Of a stretch of DNA of 64,000 nt, positions 55,134-64,000 are shown piece by piece; positions within the stretch are counted from its first letter, which is position 1, and every line of letters starts with the position of its first letter. Both the position numbers and the translations under genes were made by a program. The DNA comes from Vibrio sp. LaRot3 (GTDB lineage: Bacteria; Pseudomonadota; Gammaproteobacteria; Enterobacterales; Vibrionaceae). Under the pieces are notes generated by a model. It made no database searches, was not told the DNA's origin, and was given only the letters and a program-made list of their open reading frames with translations. The stretch lies in NCBI RefSeq assembly GCF_027587025.1, contig NZ_JAPPTI010000001.1, positions 1 through 64,000 on the forward strand, given 5' to 3'.

Positions 55134-55484
55134 ATGTCTAAGAAAGTTTACTGTATCGCTCAGTTTCAACCGAAACCAGGTAAGTTGGATGAATTATTTG
55201 AGGTGCTAAAAGCGCTAGAGCCAAACACATTACGTGAAGATGGTTGCCTGCAATACACAGTGACTCGTCATATCACAACACCGTTTGCAGAAGGAGACAG
55301 TTACCCAATTGCCTTTAATGAGATCTGGGTGGACAATGAATCGTTTGAAGCGCACTGTCAGCGTGCAGAGATACAACAATTCTTCCAAGAGCAATGTGTA
55401 GCAGAAACAGGGTTAGTTGATAAATCGAACGTATGTGTTTATACGGATGAGCCTAATAACTATGATGCGCCGAAACTTGGTTAA
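55134..55484 (+). CDS. Antibiotic-biosynthesis-monooxygenase (ABM) fold protein, putative quinol monooxygenase
   Basis: A 116-residue dimeric alpha/beta-barrel type protein similar to YgiN. Typical segments are CIAQFQPKPGKLDELFEVL and FNEIWVDNESFEAH. ABM-fold proteins may oxidise quinols without cofactor, but many have no known substrate, so the function is open. It follows pgpA by 38 bases and may share its transcript. Confidence 0.78.
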   Translation: MSKKVYCIAQFQPKPGKLDELFEVLKALEPNTLREDGCLQYTVTRHITTPFAEGDSYPIAFNEIWVDNESFEAHCQRAEIQQFFQEQCVAETGLVDKSNVCVYTDEPNNYDAPKLG

Positions 55485-55494
55485 GCATGAACGC

Positions 55495-55525
55495 AAAAAA
55501 GGTTGCTCGAGGAGCAACCTATTTT
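55495..55525. terminator. Bidirectional terminator between the ABM gene and yaeH
   Basis: AGGTTGCTC / GAGCAACCT with a 3-base loop; six A residues on the left give a T tract on the minus strand, ATTTTG on the right. Stronger for yaeH. Confidence 0.85.
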
Positions 55526-55536
55526 GTTCGGGGGAA

Positions 55537-55920
55537 TTATTTCAACTTCTCTAAATCGGATTCAATTTCGGCTATCTTACTTGATACCACTTTTTCTAAA
55601 TGGCGTAGGTCAGATAAGATCTTCTGTTTTACATCCACTTCGGCCATTTTCTCTGGTTTAGTCAGTTTGTTTAGCTCATCAATCACCAAAGTAAGATTGC
55701 GGTTTATCTCGGTTACTTCTTTGTACTTGTGACTGCCACTGTCGACCAACACATTTTTCACTTGGCGCGGGTATTTGAACTTAACGCTTTTGGCAAACAG
55801 CTCGCCTTTTTGTTTTCGAAAGTAAATCTTTAGCACGTCTTTATGCGCTTCTTGGCGAAGGGAATAGCGCTCGATTTGTTTTGGATCTTGAATGCCTAAA
55901 CCAGTGAGATTAGGAAACAT
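55537..55920 (-). CDS. yaeH: UPF0325/DUF3461 family protein YaeH
   Basis: A 127-residue protein of unknown function. It has the family blocks [18 protein letters not shown] and [12 protein letters not shown] and a charged, probably coiled-coil C terminus ([19 protein letters not shown]). It is near glnD as in E. coli, where dapD lies between; dapD is not here. Confidence 0.93.
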   Translation of the reverse strand: MFPNLTGLGIQDPKQIERYSLRQEAHKDVLKIYFRKQKGELFAKSVKFKYPRQVKNVLVDSGSHKYKEVTEINRNLTLVIDELNKLTKPEKMAEVDVKQKILSDLRHLEKVVSSKIAEIESDLEKLK

Positions 55921-56027
55921 AGGCTACCTCATGCAATGTGAATTGAAAGCTATCACATTTAATGTAGCAGCCTATTTTTGAGCTAGATAGTTGAAGCGCA
56001 GGCTATTTTATCAACTTGTGCACGAGA

Positions 56028-58652
56028 TCAGTGTGGCGCGAGCTCGGCAACGTTGGCACACAATTGCTCGCGCAAGGTTTGTTGCTCTTGCTCGCTAAGC
56101 TGCCCACCTTCTGCGCCGGTAATGATAAATAAGTCTTCTGCTCGCTCACCTATGGTGGTGATTTTAGCCGCGTGTAGGCCAATGTTAAGGTCAGCAAAGG
56201 TTGCACCGACGATGGCAAGCAACCCCGGAGTATCCAAAGCAACAAACTCAAGTGTGGTGCGCTTTTTACTCTTACTTGGCAAGAAGTCCACTTTGGTTTT
56301 TACCGTGAAGTGCTGCAAGTTGCGCGGAGTGCGGCGAGTCTTAATTTTAGTTGGCCTGCCATCTTCCAGTACATGGGTTAGATGCTTGTAGACCGCTTTA
56401 TGGCGCGTTTCATCAATTGCATCACCATGTTGGTCTAATACCATAAAAGTATCGAGTACATAGCCATCTTTACTGGTCATTACTTGAGCGTCGTGTACGT
56501 TAAAGTTGCGTCTATCAAGTTCTGCTACCACGGTTGCAAATAATGCTTCTTGGTCTTTGGTGTAGACAAATACTTCCGTACCGCCGCGAGTCGGCTTTTT
56601 ACTGATCAGAATCAGTGGTTTGGAGTGATCTTCATGGCTGAGCAGGTTAGAGCAATGCCAAGCAATTTGCTTGTGGGTGTGACGTAAGAAGTAGTCGGCT
56701 TTGAAGCGTTGCCATAACATATCAATTTCTCGACTTGAGAAGCCTTCTTTACGAAGTAGGGCAGAGGCCATTTGTTGGTTGTGGCGAATACGTTCACGCA
56801 CATCCACGGGGTTTTCTAACCCGCGACGCAGCGCTCTTTGCGTTGAATAGAAAAGCTCTGCCAATAGGGTACGTTTCCAACTGTTCCACAGCTCTGGGTT
56901 AGTGGCGCAGATATCGGCCACAGTGAGACAGACTAAGTATTCTAGATACTCTTCATCGCGCACTTGTTTCGCAAACTCAGTGATCACTTCAGGGTCGTAA
57001 ATATCGCGGCGCTGAGCGGTTACAGACATCAATAGGTGATTGCGAACCAACCATGAAACCAGTTTGGATTCAGGCTTAGATAGGCCATGTTCAATACAAA
57101 AATCGTACGCTTCTACTGCGCCTATTTCGGAATGATCCCCTCCTCGGCCTTTACCAATATCATGGAAGATGGCGGCAATGATCAGCAGCTCTTTTTTCTG
57201 AATTCGCGGGTAGATTTCGCAGCAAATAGGGTGCTTGCTATGGTTTTTGGCATAGCTGAAGGTATTGATGTGTTTGAGTAAGCGAACACTGTGCTCATCC
57301 ACGGTGTAGACGTGGAATAAGTCAAACTGCATTTGACCGACAATTTGGCTCCATTGTGGCAAATAAGCGGCTAACACCCCAAGTTTGTGCATCAACACAA
57401 AGGCTCGGTGCAGGGCATTCGGGTGACGACATAAGTCGAGGAACTTCTCTCTAGCTGCAGGAATGGTATGCAGGAACTTGTTCAGTCGACGACGCGCGGT
57501 ACGCAGTTGGCGTAAAGTGGATGGCGCGACACTGTCGATGGTCGAGTCGTTGGCAATCAGCAAGAACATATCGAGAATCGTCTCGGGTCTTGCTTGGAAT
57601 AGGGCGGGTTTACGCGCTTCGATCAATCGACCACGACGTTGGAAGTCGTCATTGATAACTTCTGGGCGAATCTCAGTGCCATTATTTAAGATGGCTTGGT
57701 CAAACAGCTTTAGTAGCATCTTGTTGAGTTCAGCAACGCGACGAAGCGTGCGGTAGAACTCTTTCATCATCATTTCAACGCCACGATTGCCTTCACCGTT
57801 AAAGCCGAGGTTTTCCGCCACTTGCGCTTGGTGAGCGAAGGTTAATCGGTTGTCGTAACGACGTAAATCGATATGTAGGGCAAAACGAACTCGCCATAGG
57901 AATTCTTGGCACTCAACTAATTCTCGATATTCGGCATCAGTGAGGAAGCCATAGCGGCTCATTTCAAATAGTGATGTTGCACCAAAATGACGGCGAGCAA
58001 CCCAACTTAAAGTATGGATGTCGCGCAGACCACCGGGGGTGGATTTGATATCAGGTTCTAGATTGTAAGTGGTGTCATGGTAACGAGCGTGGCGCGTGAT
58101 TTGTTCTTGTAGTTTGGCTTTGTAAAACACTTCGCTTGGCCAAAAGGATTCAGAATGAATCTGCATTTTTAGCTGGTGGAAGGTCTCTTCACAGCCGCAC
58201 AGCAAACGAGATTCTTGTAAGTTAGTCGCGACTGTAAGGTCCTGTTTACCAATTTCAACACACTCATCAATACTACGAACGGCATGGCCAATTTCTAAAC
58301 GTAAATCCCACAGCAGAGTGATGAACTCACTCACTTTCGCTGCTAGATGATTTGGCAGCGTTTTTTTGGAGACGACTAAAATATCGATATCGGAAAGCGG
58401 GTGCAGTTCGCCTCGGCCATAGCCACCTACCGCAACGAGGCTAATATGGGGAAGCTGAGTAAAGCCATAATGCTGCCAAAGTCGATTGAGCAGTAAGTCG
58501 ATATAATCCGCTCGGCCTAGAACGAGATCATTGACGGGATGATGATTGAGAAATTCACCTTTTTGATATTGCGCAAAATGATCAAGCTGCTGCTTAAGCT
58601 CTGCAACATTGATTTGTTCATCGGTAAAAGTGAGTGGCGATTGAAATGGCAT
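56028..58652 (-). CDS. glnD: Bifunctional uridylyltransferase/uridylyl-removing enzyme GlnD
   Basis: Nitrogen sensor of 874 residues (E. coli 890) that adds UMP to PII at low glutamine and removes it at high glutamine. The nucleotidyltransferase domain has VGGYGRGELHPLSDIDILVV near residue 80; the HD hydrolase domain has FHDIGKGRGGDHSEIGA near 510; two ACT domains end the protein (about 700 and 810) and bind glutamine. GGAAG precedes the ATG. It is separated from map by a terminator. Confidence 0.98.
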   Translation of the reverse strand: MPFQSPLTFTDEQINVAELKQQLDHFAQYQKGEFLNHHPVNDLVLGRADYIDLLLNRLWQHYGFTQLPHISLVAVGGYGRGELHPLSDIDILVVSKKTLPNHLAAKVSEFITLLWDLRLEIGHAVRSIDECVEIGKQDLTVATNLQESRLLCGCEETFHQLKMQIHSESFWPSEVFYKAKLQEQITRHARYHDTTYNLEPDIKSTPGGLRDIHTLSWVARRHFGATSLFEMSRYGFLTDAEYRELVECQEFLWRVRFALHIDLRRYDNRLTFAHQAQVAENLGFNGEGNRGVEMMMKEFYRTLRRVAELNKMLLKLFDQAILNNGTEIRPEVINDDFQRRGRLIEARKPALFQARPETILDMFLLIANDSTIDSVAPSTLRQLRTARRRLNKFLHTIPAAREKFLDLCRHPNALHRAFVLMHKLGVLAAYLPQWSQIVGQMQFDLFHVYTVDEHSVRLLKHINTFSYAKNHSKHPICCEIYPRIQKKELLIIAAIFHDIGKGRGGDHSEIGAVEAYDFCIEHGLSKPESKLVSWLVRNHLLMSVTAQRRDIYDPEVITEFAKQVRDEEYLEYLVCLTVADICATNPELWNSWKRTLLAELFYSTQRALRRGLENPVDVRERIRHNQQMASALLRKEGFSSREIDMLWQRFKADYFLRHTHKQIAWHCSNLLSHEDHSKPLILISKKPTRGGTEVFVYTKDQEALFATVVAELDRRNFNVHDAQVMTSKDGYVLDTFMVLDQHGDAIDETRHKAVYKHLTHVLEDGRPTKIKTRRTPRNLQHFTVKTKVDFLPSKSKKRTTLEFVALDTPGLLAIVGATFADLNIGLHAAKITTIGERAEDLFIITGAEGGQLSEQEQQTLREQLCANVAELAPH

Positions 58653-58703
58653 AGCGGCTTCCGTGCTTAGTGTAGAAGTTCACTTTAGCAAAAGCGGGTA
58701 GAT

Positions 58704-58733
58704 AAAAAAATATCCCCGCCGAGGCGGGGATAT
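58704..58733 (-). terminator. Terminator of map
   Basis: ATATCCCCGCC / GGCGGGGATAT with a 2-base centre; the A run at 58704-58710 gives the T tract on the minus strand. Confidence 0.92.
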
Positions 58734-58754
58734 TGAAAGTGATGTTTGATGTGA

Positions 58755-59633
58755 TTATGCGTTTTTCATAAAGCGAGGAATGGTGTCGTCGCTGCGCAAA
58801 GTTAACACTTCACAACCTTCTTTGGTGACCACGATAGTGTGCTCATACTGAGCTGATTTTTTACCGTCGCCCGTATAAACCGTCCAATCATCTTGCGCAT
58901 CGACAGTACAGCCGAATTTACCAGCGTTAATCATTGGCTCGATAGTGAAACACATGCCTTCTTTCAGTACGCGGCGGTCTGCATTTTTGTAGTGCACAAC
59001 TTGTGGCTCTTCGTGGAACTCACTACCGATGCCATGACCACAGAAATCTTTCACAATAGAGAACTTGTTACGTGGGTTCTTCTTATTGTTCTCTTTGATG
59101 TATTTTTCGATCGCAGTACCGATATCGCCAACGGTTGAACCAGGTTTAACCGTGCGCATACCTACGTAAAGGGCTTCTTGAGTTACCATACATAGGCGTT
59201 TATCTGCAGGTGAGGTTTCACCCACTAGGAACATCTTAGAGGTATCACCATGGTAACCCTCAGGGCGAACACTTAAGTCTACGCCTTCTTCGTTAGGTAC
59301 GATAACTGTGATGTCGACGTTGATGATGTCGCCGTTTTTCAATACCGCAGGTTTAACTTGGCCATTGCTGCCCACTTCATCTTGGGTCGCAGGAATGCCA
59401 TGACAAACGATGTGGTTGATAGAGGTACAGATTGATTTTGGGAAACCATGGTAATCTAGAGGTGCTGAGTAAGCGCCTTTTTCGATCCCGTAATCGTGAC
59501 AGATTTGGTTCAATTCATCTGTTGTTACCCCTTCTTTGATGTGGGGTTCGATCATCTCTAGGATTTCAGCGGCTAAAGCGCCCGCTAAACGCATACGTTC
59601 GATTTCTTCAGCAGTTTTAATCTTGATTGACAT
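58755..59633 (-). CDS. map: Type I methionine aminopeptidase
   Basis: Removes the initiator methionine from new proteins. The 292-residue protein is longer than E. coli Map (264), as in other vibrios. Metal ligands are in IINVDITV, GYHGDTSKMF, FCGHGIGSEFHEEP, TIEPMI and YEHTIVV. It faces rpsB across a 470-base region, the E. coli arrangement. Confidence 0.97.
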   Translation of the reverse strand: MSIKIKTAEEIERMRLAGALAAEILEMIEPHIKEGVTTDELNQICHDYGIEKGAYSAPLDYHGFPKSICTSINHIVCHGIPATQDEVGSNGQVKPAVLKNGDIINVDITVIVPNEEGVDLSVRPEGYHGDTSKMFLVGETSPADKRLCMVTQEALYVGMRTVKPGSTVGDIGTAIEKYIKENNKKNPRNKFSIVKDFCGHGIGSEFHEEPQVVHYKNADRRVLKEGMCFTIEPMINAGKFGCTVDAQDDWTVYTGDGKKSAQYEHTIVVTKEGCEVLTLRSDDTIPRFMKNA

Positions 59634-59848
59634 TGGCTTTACTCTGTTACTAGCTGCGCCCAGATTGGCGCGAATGAACGCATTTTAACAGGAAGAGTTG
59701 AGAATGTGTATTTGTGTTATTTGGATCATGTTTATGCCATGACGAATAGGCAATGTTGGCATTCCACAACATGCGTTGAGTGATAACGAGGTTCGTTCAA
59801 ATCGCATTAGTTTGTCGCTAACGGTTCAAGTGCCAGATTTAAGTAAGT

Positions 59849-59865
59849 AGAAATTGCGAATTTCT
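59849..59865. promoter_or_regulatory. Inverted repeat upstream of the rpsB promoter
   Basis: AGAAATT-GCG-AATTTCT is a perfect 7-bp inverted repeat about 60 bases before the rpsB -10. It could bind a regulator such as Fis or just be AT-rich upstream DNA; the evidence does not decide. Confidence 0.25.
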
Positions 59866-59923
59866 ATCGTCGCGAATTTGCTACGAATAGATTTTTTACT
59901 AGCCAATTAGCCTGTAAATATGG

Positions 59924-59936
59924 TATAAAGCGCGCC
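59924..59936 (+). promoter_or_regulatory. Candidate rpsB-tsf promoter
   Basis: -10 TATAAA (59924-59929) is followed by GCGCGCC, a GC-rich discriminator typical of stringently controlled ribosomal promoters. No good -35 is seen at 17 bases. It is 180 bases before the rpsB ATG, leaving room for a leader. Confidence 0.5.
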
Positions 59937-60019
59937 GGAAACGTGTTCTGTATTCTTCCTACTTGTTAGCGGCGAGGCAGCACACTTCCATAAACCTATA
60001 TCTTTAAATCACACACATT

Positions 60020-60105
60020 CCGACACATATTCCGGGGTGCCCAACTGATAGTTAGGGTCGGAGTTATGGGGAATGTGGAGGCCTAACCCCATAGAGGATT
60101 TTAAA
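60020..60105 (+). promoter_or_regulatory. rpsB leader (S2 autoregulatory RNA)
   Basis: The leader can fold into an outer stem CCGAC / GTCGG (60020-60024, 60057-60061) around CCC-AACT / AGTT-A-GGG, and a second stem ATGGGG / CCCCAT (60066-60071, 60087-60092) just before the AGAGGAT ribosome binding site. In E. coli S2 represses rpsB-tsf through such a leader. CCGGGGTGCCC and GTGGAGGC resemble the E. coli leader as I recall it. Confidence 0.65.
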
Positions 60106-60834
60106 ATGGCAACTGTATCAATGCGCGATATGCTAAAAGCTGGTGTTCACTTCGGTCACCAAACTCGTTACTGGAACCCAAAAATGAAGCCATTCATCTT
60201 TGGCGCTCGTAACAAAGTTCATATCATCAACCTAGAAAAAACTGTACCAATGTTCAACGAAGCTCTAGCTGAACTAGCTAAAGTTGGCGAGAAGAAAGGT
60301 AAAGTTCTATTCGTAGGTACTAAGCGCGCTGCATCTGAAGCTGTTAAAGAAGCTGCAATCGCAAGCAACCAGTTCTACGTAAACAACCGCTGGTTAGGCG
60401 GTATGCTTACAAACTACAAAACTGTTCGCCAGTCAATCAAGCGTCTGAAAGATCTTGAAGCTCAAGCTCAAGACGGTACTTTCGACAAGCTAACTAAGAA
60501 AGAAGCTCTAATGCGTACTCGTGAAATGGAGAAGCTAGAGAAATCTCTTGGTGGTATCAAAGACATGGGCGGTCTACCTGACGCTCTATTCGTAATCGAC
60601 GCTGATCACGAGCACATTGCGATTAAAGAAGCTAACAACCTAGGTATTCCAGTTTACGCTGTAGTAGATACTAACTCTAACCCAGACGGCGTTGACTACA
60701 TCATCCCAGGTAACGACGATGCGATCCGTGCAGTACAGCTTTACCTAAACGCTGCTGCAACTTCAGTAACTGAAGGTCGTAACAAAGACGTAGCTGTAGC
60801 TGCTGAAAAAGATGGTTTCGTAGAAGCTGAATAA
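60106..60834 (+). CDS. rpsB: 30S ribosomal protein S2
   Basis: A 242-residue ribosomal protein (E. coli 241). ATG 60106 gives the family start [20 protein letters not shown]; an ATG at 60073 lies inside the structured leader and is rejected. Further motifs are [12 protein letters not shown] and [15 protein letters not shown]. It leads rpsB-tsf, controlled by the leader upstream. Codon use is strongly biased, as expected for high expression. Confidence 0.99.
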   Translation: MATVSMRDMLKAGVHFGHQTRYWNPKMKPFIFGARNKVHIINLEKTVPMFNEALAELAKVGEKKGKVLFVGTKRAASEAVKEAAIASNQFYVNNRWLGGMLTNYKTVRQSIKRLKDLEAQAQDGTFDKLTKKEALMRTREMEKLEKSLGGIKDMGGLPDALFVIDADHEHIAIKEANNLGIPVYAVVDTNSNPDGVDYIIPGNDDAIRAVQLYLNAAATSVTEGRNKDVAVAAEKDGFVEAE

Positions 60835-60903
60835 TAGCGGCTCCGAGTCACACTTAGTCTGTGTACAACACGGTTGTCACATAGTCTGAGTTATAGTTAT
60901 CAG

Positions 60904-60934
60904 CAGGGGCCGTCATTATAGGCCCCTGTTTTTT
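60904..60934 (+). terminator. Terminator/attenuator between rpsB and tsf
   Basis: CAGGGGCC / GGCCCCTG with a 9-base loop and six T residues. As in E. coli it probably stops part of the transcripts so that S2 and EF-Ts levels differ. Confidence 0.88.
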
Positions 60935-60965
60935 ACCAAATTCTGAATCAACTGAGGAATAGAGA

Positions 60966-61808
60966 ATGGCTGTAACTGCTGCTCTAGTTAAAGAACTTCG
61001 CGAGCGCACTGGCGCTGGCATGATGGAATGTAAAAAAGCGCTTGTTGAAACTAACGGCGACGTTGAACTAGCAATCGAAAACATGCGTAAATCTGGCGCT
61101 GCTAAAGCTGCTAAGAAAGCAGGTAACGTTGCTGCTGAAGGCGCAATCATCATTAAAGAAGAAAACGGCGTTGCTGTTCTTCTTGAAGTTAACTGCCAAA
61201 CTGACTTCGTTGCTAAAGACGGTAACTTCACTGCATTTGCTGAAGAAGTTGCAGCTGACGCTCTAGCAACTAAAGCAACTGCTGAAGAGCTACAAGCGAA
61301 ATTCGAAGAAGCTCGCGTTGCTCTTGTTGCTAAGATCGGTGAAAACATCAACATCCGTCGCGTACAGTACGTTGAAGGTGCTGCAATCGCTTCTTACCGT
61401 CACGGTGAGAAAATCGGTGTAGTTGTTGCTGGTGAAGGCGACGCTGAGACTCTTAAGCACGTTGCAATGCACGTAGCTGCTTCTCGTCCAGAGTACGTTA
61501 ACCCTGAAGATGTACCTGCTGACGTAGTAGAAAAAGAGAAAGCTGTTCAAGTAGAAATCGCTATGAACGAAGGCAAACCAGCTGAAATCGCAGAGAAAAT
61601 GGTTGTTGGTCGCATGAAGAAATTCACTGGCGAAGTTTCTCTAACTGGTCAAGCTTTCGTTATGGAACCTAAGAAGTCTGTAGGCGAAATCCTTAAAGAG
61701 CGTGGCGCTTCTGTTGCAACGTTCGTTCGTCTAGAAGTAGGCGAAGGTATCGATAAAGGCGAAGAAATGAGCTTCGCTGACGAAGTAGCAGCTGCTCAAA
61801 AAGGTTAA
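60966..61808 (+). CDS. tsf: Translation elongation factor Ts
   Basis: Exchanges GDP for GTP on EF-Tu. The 280-residue protein has [15 protein letters not shown] near the start and the conserved [10 protein letters not shown] core. It follows rpsB behind an attenuator. Codon use is highly biased. A terminator follows. Confidence 0.99.
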   Translation: MAVTAALVKELRERTGAGMMECKKALVETNGDVELAIENMRKSGAAKAAKKAGNVAAEGAIIIKEENGVAVLLEVNCQTDFVAKDGNFTAFAEEVAADALATKATAEELQAKFEEARVALVAKIGENINIRRVQYVEGAAIASYRHGEKIGVVVAGEGDAETLKHVAMHVAASRPEYVNPEDVPADVVEKEKAVQVEIAMNEGKPAEIAEKMVVGRMKKFTGEVSLTGQAFVMEPKKSVGEILKERGASVATFVRLEVGEGIDKGEEMSFADEVAAAQKG

Positions 61809-61830
61809 TCCTTAGAGTTAGTTCACTTTA

Positions 61831-61859
61831 AAGACCGTAGCCAAGGCTGCGGTCTTTTT
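61831..61859 (+). terminator. Terminator of tsf
   Basis: AAGACCGTAGCC / GGCTGCGGTCTT with one wobble, minimal loop and T tract. Confidence 0.88.
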
Positions 61860-61976
61860 ATGACTAGCCGTGATGAATGGGTATCAGAAGCGAGAGCGTA
61901 TTTCAGGTAGAATGCCGCTAAATTCTGTATCTATTCATGACTGTTAATCAATAACTCTCTTTGGAAGGTAAACTCC

Positions 61977-62708
61977 ATGACAACGAACCCTAAGCCAGCG
62001 TATCAACGTATTCTGTTAAAACTGAGTGGTGAAGCACTTCAAGGTGAAGAAGGCTTTGGCATTGACCCTACGATCCTAGAACGTATGGCACAAGAAGTAA
62101 AAGAGCTGGTTGAACTCGGCGTTCAAGTGGGTGTAGTTATCGGTGGTGGTAACCTTTTCCGAGGTGCAGGCCTTGCTGAAGCGGGTATGAACCGCGTTGT
62201 AGGTGACCACATGGGTATGCTAGCGACAGTAATGAACGGCCTAGCTATGCGTGATGCACTACACCGTGCATACGTAAATGCTCGCGTAATGTCTGCAATT
62301 CCTCTAAAAGGCGTATGTGACGACTACAATTGGGCTGATGCAATTCGTGAACTTCGTCAAGGTCGTGTTGTTATCTTCTCAGCTGGTACGGGTAACCCAT
62401 TCTTCACAACAGATTCTGCAGCGTGTCTACGTGGTATTGAGATCGAAGCGGACTTGGTTCTCAAAGCAACTAAGGTAGATGGTGTATTTACTGCTGACCC
62501 AGTAGCAAACCCAGACGCAGAGCTGTATAGTGAACTGACGTACGCAGAAGTTCTTGATAAAGAGCTAAAAGTAATGGATTTGGCAGCGTTCACTCTAGCG
62601 CGTGACCATAAAATGCCAATCCGTGTATTCAATATGAATAAGCCAGGCGCACTACGTCGCGTGGTTATGGGTGAAGCTGAAGGTACGCTAATCAGCGATA
62701 AGGCTTAA
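61977..62708 (+). CDS. pyrH: UMP kinase
   Basis: Phosphorylates UMP to UDP, an essential pyrimidine step. The 243-residue amino-acid-kinase-fold protein (E. coli 241) has [23 protein letters not shown] and [15 protein letters not shown]. It follows tsf and precedes frr, the standard order. TTGGAAGGT before the ATG is a good ribosome binding site. A hairpin without T run lies between it and frr. Confidence 0.98.
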   Translation: MTTNPKPAYQRILLKLSGEALQGEEGFGIDPTILERMAQEVKELVELGVQVGVVIGGGNLFRGAGLAEAGMNRVVGDHMGMLATVMNGLAMRDALHRAYVNARVMSAIPLKGVCDDYNWADAIRELRQGRVVIFSAGTGNPFFTTDSAACLRGIEIEADLVLKATKVDGVFTADPVANPDAELYSELTYAEVLDKELKVMDLAAFTLARDHKMPIRVFNMNKPGALRRVVMGEAEGTLISDKA

Positions 62709-62800
62709 TCTGCGTAGATGCCATCGAATATCGGTGGCATTTGGCTTTGCTCACCCCTAAAGAGCTTTCTTGAAGAAAGATGAATCATTAAGGTGAAACC

Positions 62801-63358
62801 GTGATTAACGAAATCAAAAAAGACGCGCAAGAGCGCATGGAAAAAAGCGTTGAAGCGCTAAAAAATAACCTTTCAAAAGTTCGTACTGGCCGCGCTCACC
62901 CAAGCCTGCTATCTGGTATCTCTGTAGAGTACTATGGTGCGCCAACGCCTCTTAACCAAGTGGCTAACGTTGTTGCTGAAGACGCTCGTACTCTTGCAAT
63001 TACTGTTTTCGACAAAGAGCTAACACCAAAAGTTGAAAAAGCGATCATGTCTTCTGATCTTGGTCTAAACCCAATGTCAGCGGGTACTATCATTCGCGTT
63101 CCACTTCCACCGCTAACAGAAGAACGTCGTAAAGATCTGGTTAAGATCGTTCGTGGCGAAGCTGAAGGTGGTCGCGTTGCTATCCGTAACATCCGTCGCG
63201 ATGCAAACGGCGAGCTAAAAGCACTACTGAAAGATAAAGAAATCTCTGAAGATGAAGATCGTAAAGGTCAAGATGAGATTCAAAAGCTGACTGACGCAGC
63301 TGTTAAGCAAGTTGATGATGTACTTGCTGCAAAAGAAAAAGAGCTGATGGAAGTATAA
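62801..63358 (+). CDS. frr: Ribosome recycling factor
   Basis: Splits post-termination ribosomes together with EF-G. The 185-residue protein equals the E. coli length and has [12 protein letters not shown], the tip region and ending KEKELMEV. The start is GTG, with AAGGTG 7 bases before it. A strong terminator follows. Confidence 0.99.
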   Translation: MINEIKKDAQERMEKSVEALKNNLSKVRTGRAHPSLLSGISVEYYGAPTPLNQVANVVAEDARTLAITVFDKELTPKVEKAIMSSDLGLNPMSAGTIIRVPLPPLTEERRKDLVKIVRGEAEGGRVAIRNIRRDANGELKALLKDKEISEDEDRKGQDEIQKLTDAAVKQVDDVLAAKEKELMEV

Positions 63359-63377
63359 TTCTTCAGTCCTCTTCAAA

Positions 63378-63411
63378 AAAAAGCGCTGTACTCGCAGTTC
63401 AGCGCTTTTTT
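63378..63411 (+). terminator. Terminator of frr
   Basis: AAAAAGCGCTG / CAGCGCTTTTT with an 11-base loop, A and T tracts. Confidence 0.92.
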
Positions 63412-63451
63412 GTGCTACTCTTTGTTCCCTGCTCGTAACCCATTTACCTTT

Positions 63452-64000
63452 ATGTCAAACTCACAAATCTCACCTGAATTACTTCCAAAACATATCGCTG
63501 TTATTATGGATGGCAATGGCCGTTGGGCTAAGGCACAAGGTAAACCTCGTGTATTCGGCCACAAAAACGGTGTGGCTGCAGTCAGGAAAACCATTACGAC
63601 TGCTGCTCGTTTAGGGATTAAAGCGGTGACGCTGTTTGCATTTAGCAGTGAAAACTGGCGCCGACCAGAAGAGGAAGTGGGCGTGTTGATGGAGCTGTTT
63701 ATTACGGTTCTGTCGTCAGAGGTGAAACGCTTACATAAAAACAATTTACGTCTGCGTATCATTGGTGACAAGAGCCGCTTCAACGATCGACTGCAAAAGA
63801 AGATTGCTCAAGCGGAAGAGATGACTGCGGGTAACTCTGGTATGGTGATCAATATTGCTGCCAACTATGGCGGTAAATGGGACATCATGGAAGCAACGAA
63901 AGCCATTGCTGCTAAAGTTGAACAGGGTGAACTTACGCCAGAGCAAATCAGCGAAGCGCTGATCACAGAGCATTTGACCATGGCGGATCTGCCTGAGGTT
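63452..64000 (+). CDS. uppS: Undecaprenyl diphosphate synthase (cut by window end)
   Basis: Cis-prenyltransferase that makes the C55 lipid carrier of cell-wall synthesis. The reading frame is open from ATG 63452 to the last base (183 codons of about 250). The catalytic motif [16 protein letters not shown] and the substrate motif [15 protein letters not shown] are complete; the window ends just before the expected second half of the active site. It follows frr, as in E. coli. The ribosome binding site is weak. Confidence 0.97.
   Translation, partial: MSNSQISPELLPKHIAVIMDGNGRWAKAQGKPRVFGHKNGVAAVRKTITTAARLGIKAVTLFAFSSENWRRPEEEVGVLMELFITVLSSEVKRLHKNNLRLRIIGDKSRFNDRLQKKIAQAEEMTAGNSGMVINIAANYGGKWDIMEATKAIAAKVEQGELTPEQISEALITEHLTMADLPEV

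Noticed and set aside
55487-55732. Plus-strand ORF over the yaeH gene
   Set aside because: It runs through a terminator and is antisense to the well-recognised yaeH.

Overview
The window is ordinary chromosomal DNA of a gammaproteobacterium, almost certainly a Vibrio (large chromosome). The evidence is a complete nqrABCDEF Na+-pumping NADH:quinone oxidoreductase operon with apbE and nqrM, an OmpK-type nucleoside channel, and gene orders shared by vibrios and enterics: suhB/trmJ-isc-pepB-ndk, ampG-yajG/bolA, gpt-frsA-crl-proBA, nrdR-rib-nusB-thiL-pgpA, and yaeH-glnD-map/rpsB-tsf-pyrH-frr-uppS. I see no prophage, insertion sequence, integron or CRISPR array.

Layout. 0-2 kb: tRNA-Trp with a terminator and a tRNA-like 3' remnant, then a phospholipase D-type (ClsC-like) lipoprotein. 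2-11.5 kb: suhB divergent from trmJ, the full Fe-S assembly operon iscRSUA-hscBA-fdx-iscX behind two near-perfect IscR boxes, then pepB and ndk. 11.5-15.2 kb (minus strand): a class II cysteine desulfurase, yajL and panE, then ompK. 15.5-17.4 kb: a LON-domain protein, an ECF sigma factor and a ChrR-like cupin anti-sigma factor. 17.4-21.7 kb: ampG, ppiA, yajG, rlmG, bolA. 22.1-29.4 kb: the Na+-NQR module with its flavin transferase and maturation factor. 29.4-36.9 kb: a double-receiver diguanylate cyclase, dinB behind a LexA box, a RecQ-family helicase, a Gre-like protein, a YggN-family protein and an NSS symporter. 37-39.4 kb: a RimB-like protease, RimK, and an AstE/AspA-type zinc hydrolase. 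39.4-42.3 kb: pepD flanked by two long intergenic regions, each with a candidate small ORF. 42.3-48.8 kb: purine permease, gpt, frsA, crl, proBA. 49-55.5 kb: nrdR, riboflavin genes, nusB, thiL, pgpA, a small monooxygenase-fold protein. 55.5-64 kb: yaeH, glnD, map, and rpsB-tsf-pyrH-frr-uppS (cut by the window end).

How the genes work together. The isc operon supplies Fe-S clusters and is autoregulated by IscR. NQR, ApbE and NqrM form a self-contained respiratory sodium pump with its own cofactor attachment. Three separated purine loci (ompK, the NCS2 permease, gpt) share PurR-type palindromes, suggesting one purine-salvage regulon. The riboflavin genes make the flavins that NQR and ApbE consume.

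Most unusual observations: (1) the ChrR-like anti-sigma factor has serines where the zinc-binding HxxxCxxC motif should have cysteines, while its cupin metal site is intact; (2) a free-standing small transcription unit at 41.5-41.9 kb with FNR-like and CRP-like sites, promoter, 28-codon ORF and terminator; (3) a structured region at 39.5-39.7 kb with an inverted repeat over a possible promoter and a 29-codon ORF; (4) a three-gene RimK cassette that may add and remove glutamates; (5) a RibB protein whose GTP-cyclohydrolase-II-like half lacks zinc cysteines.
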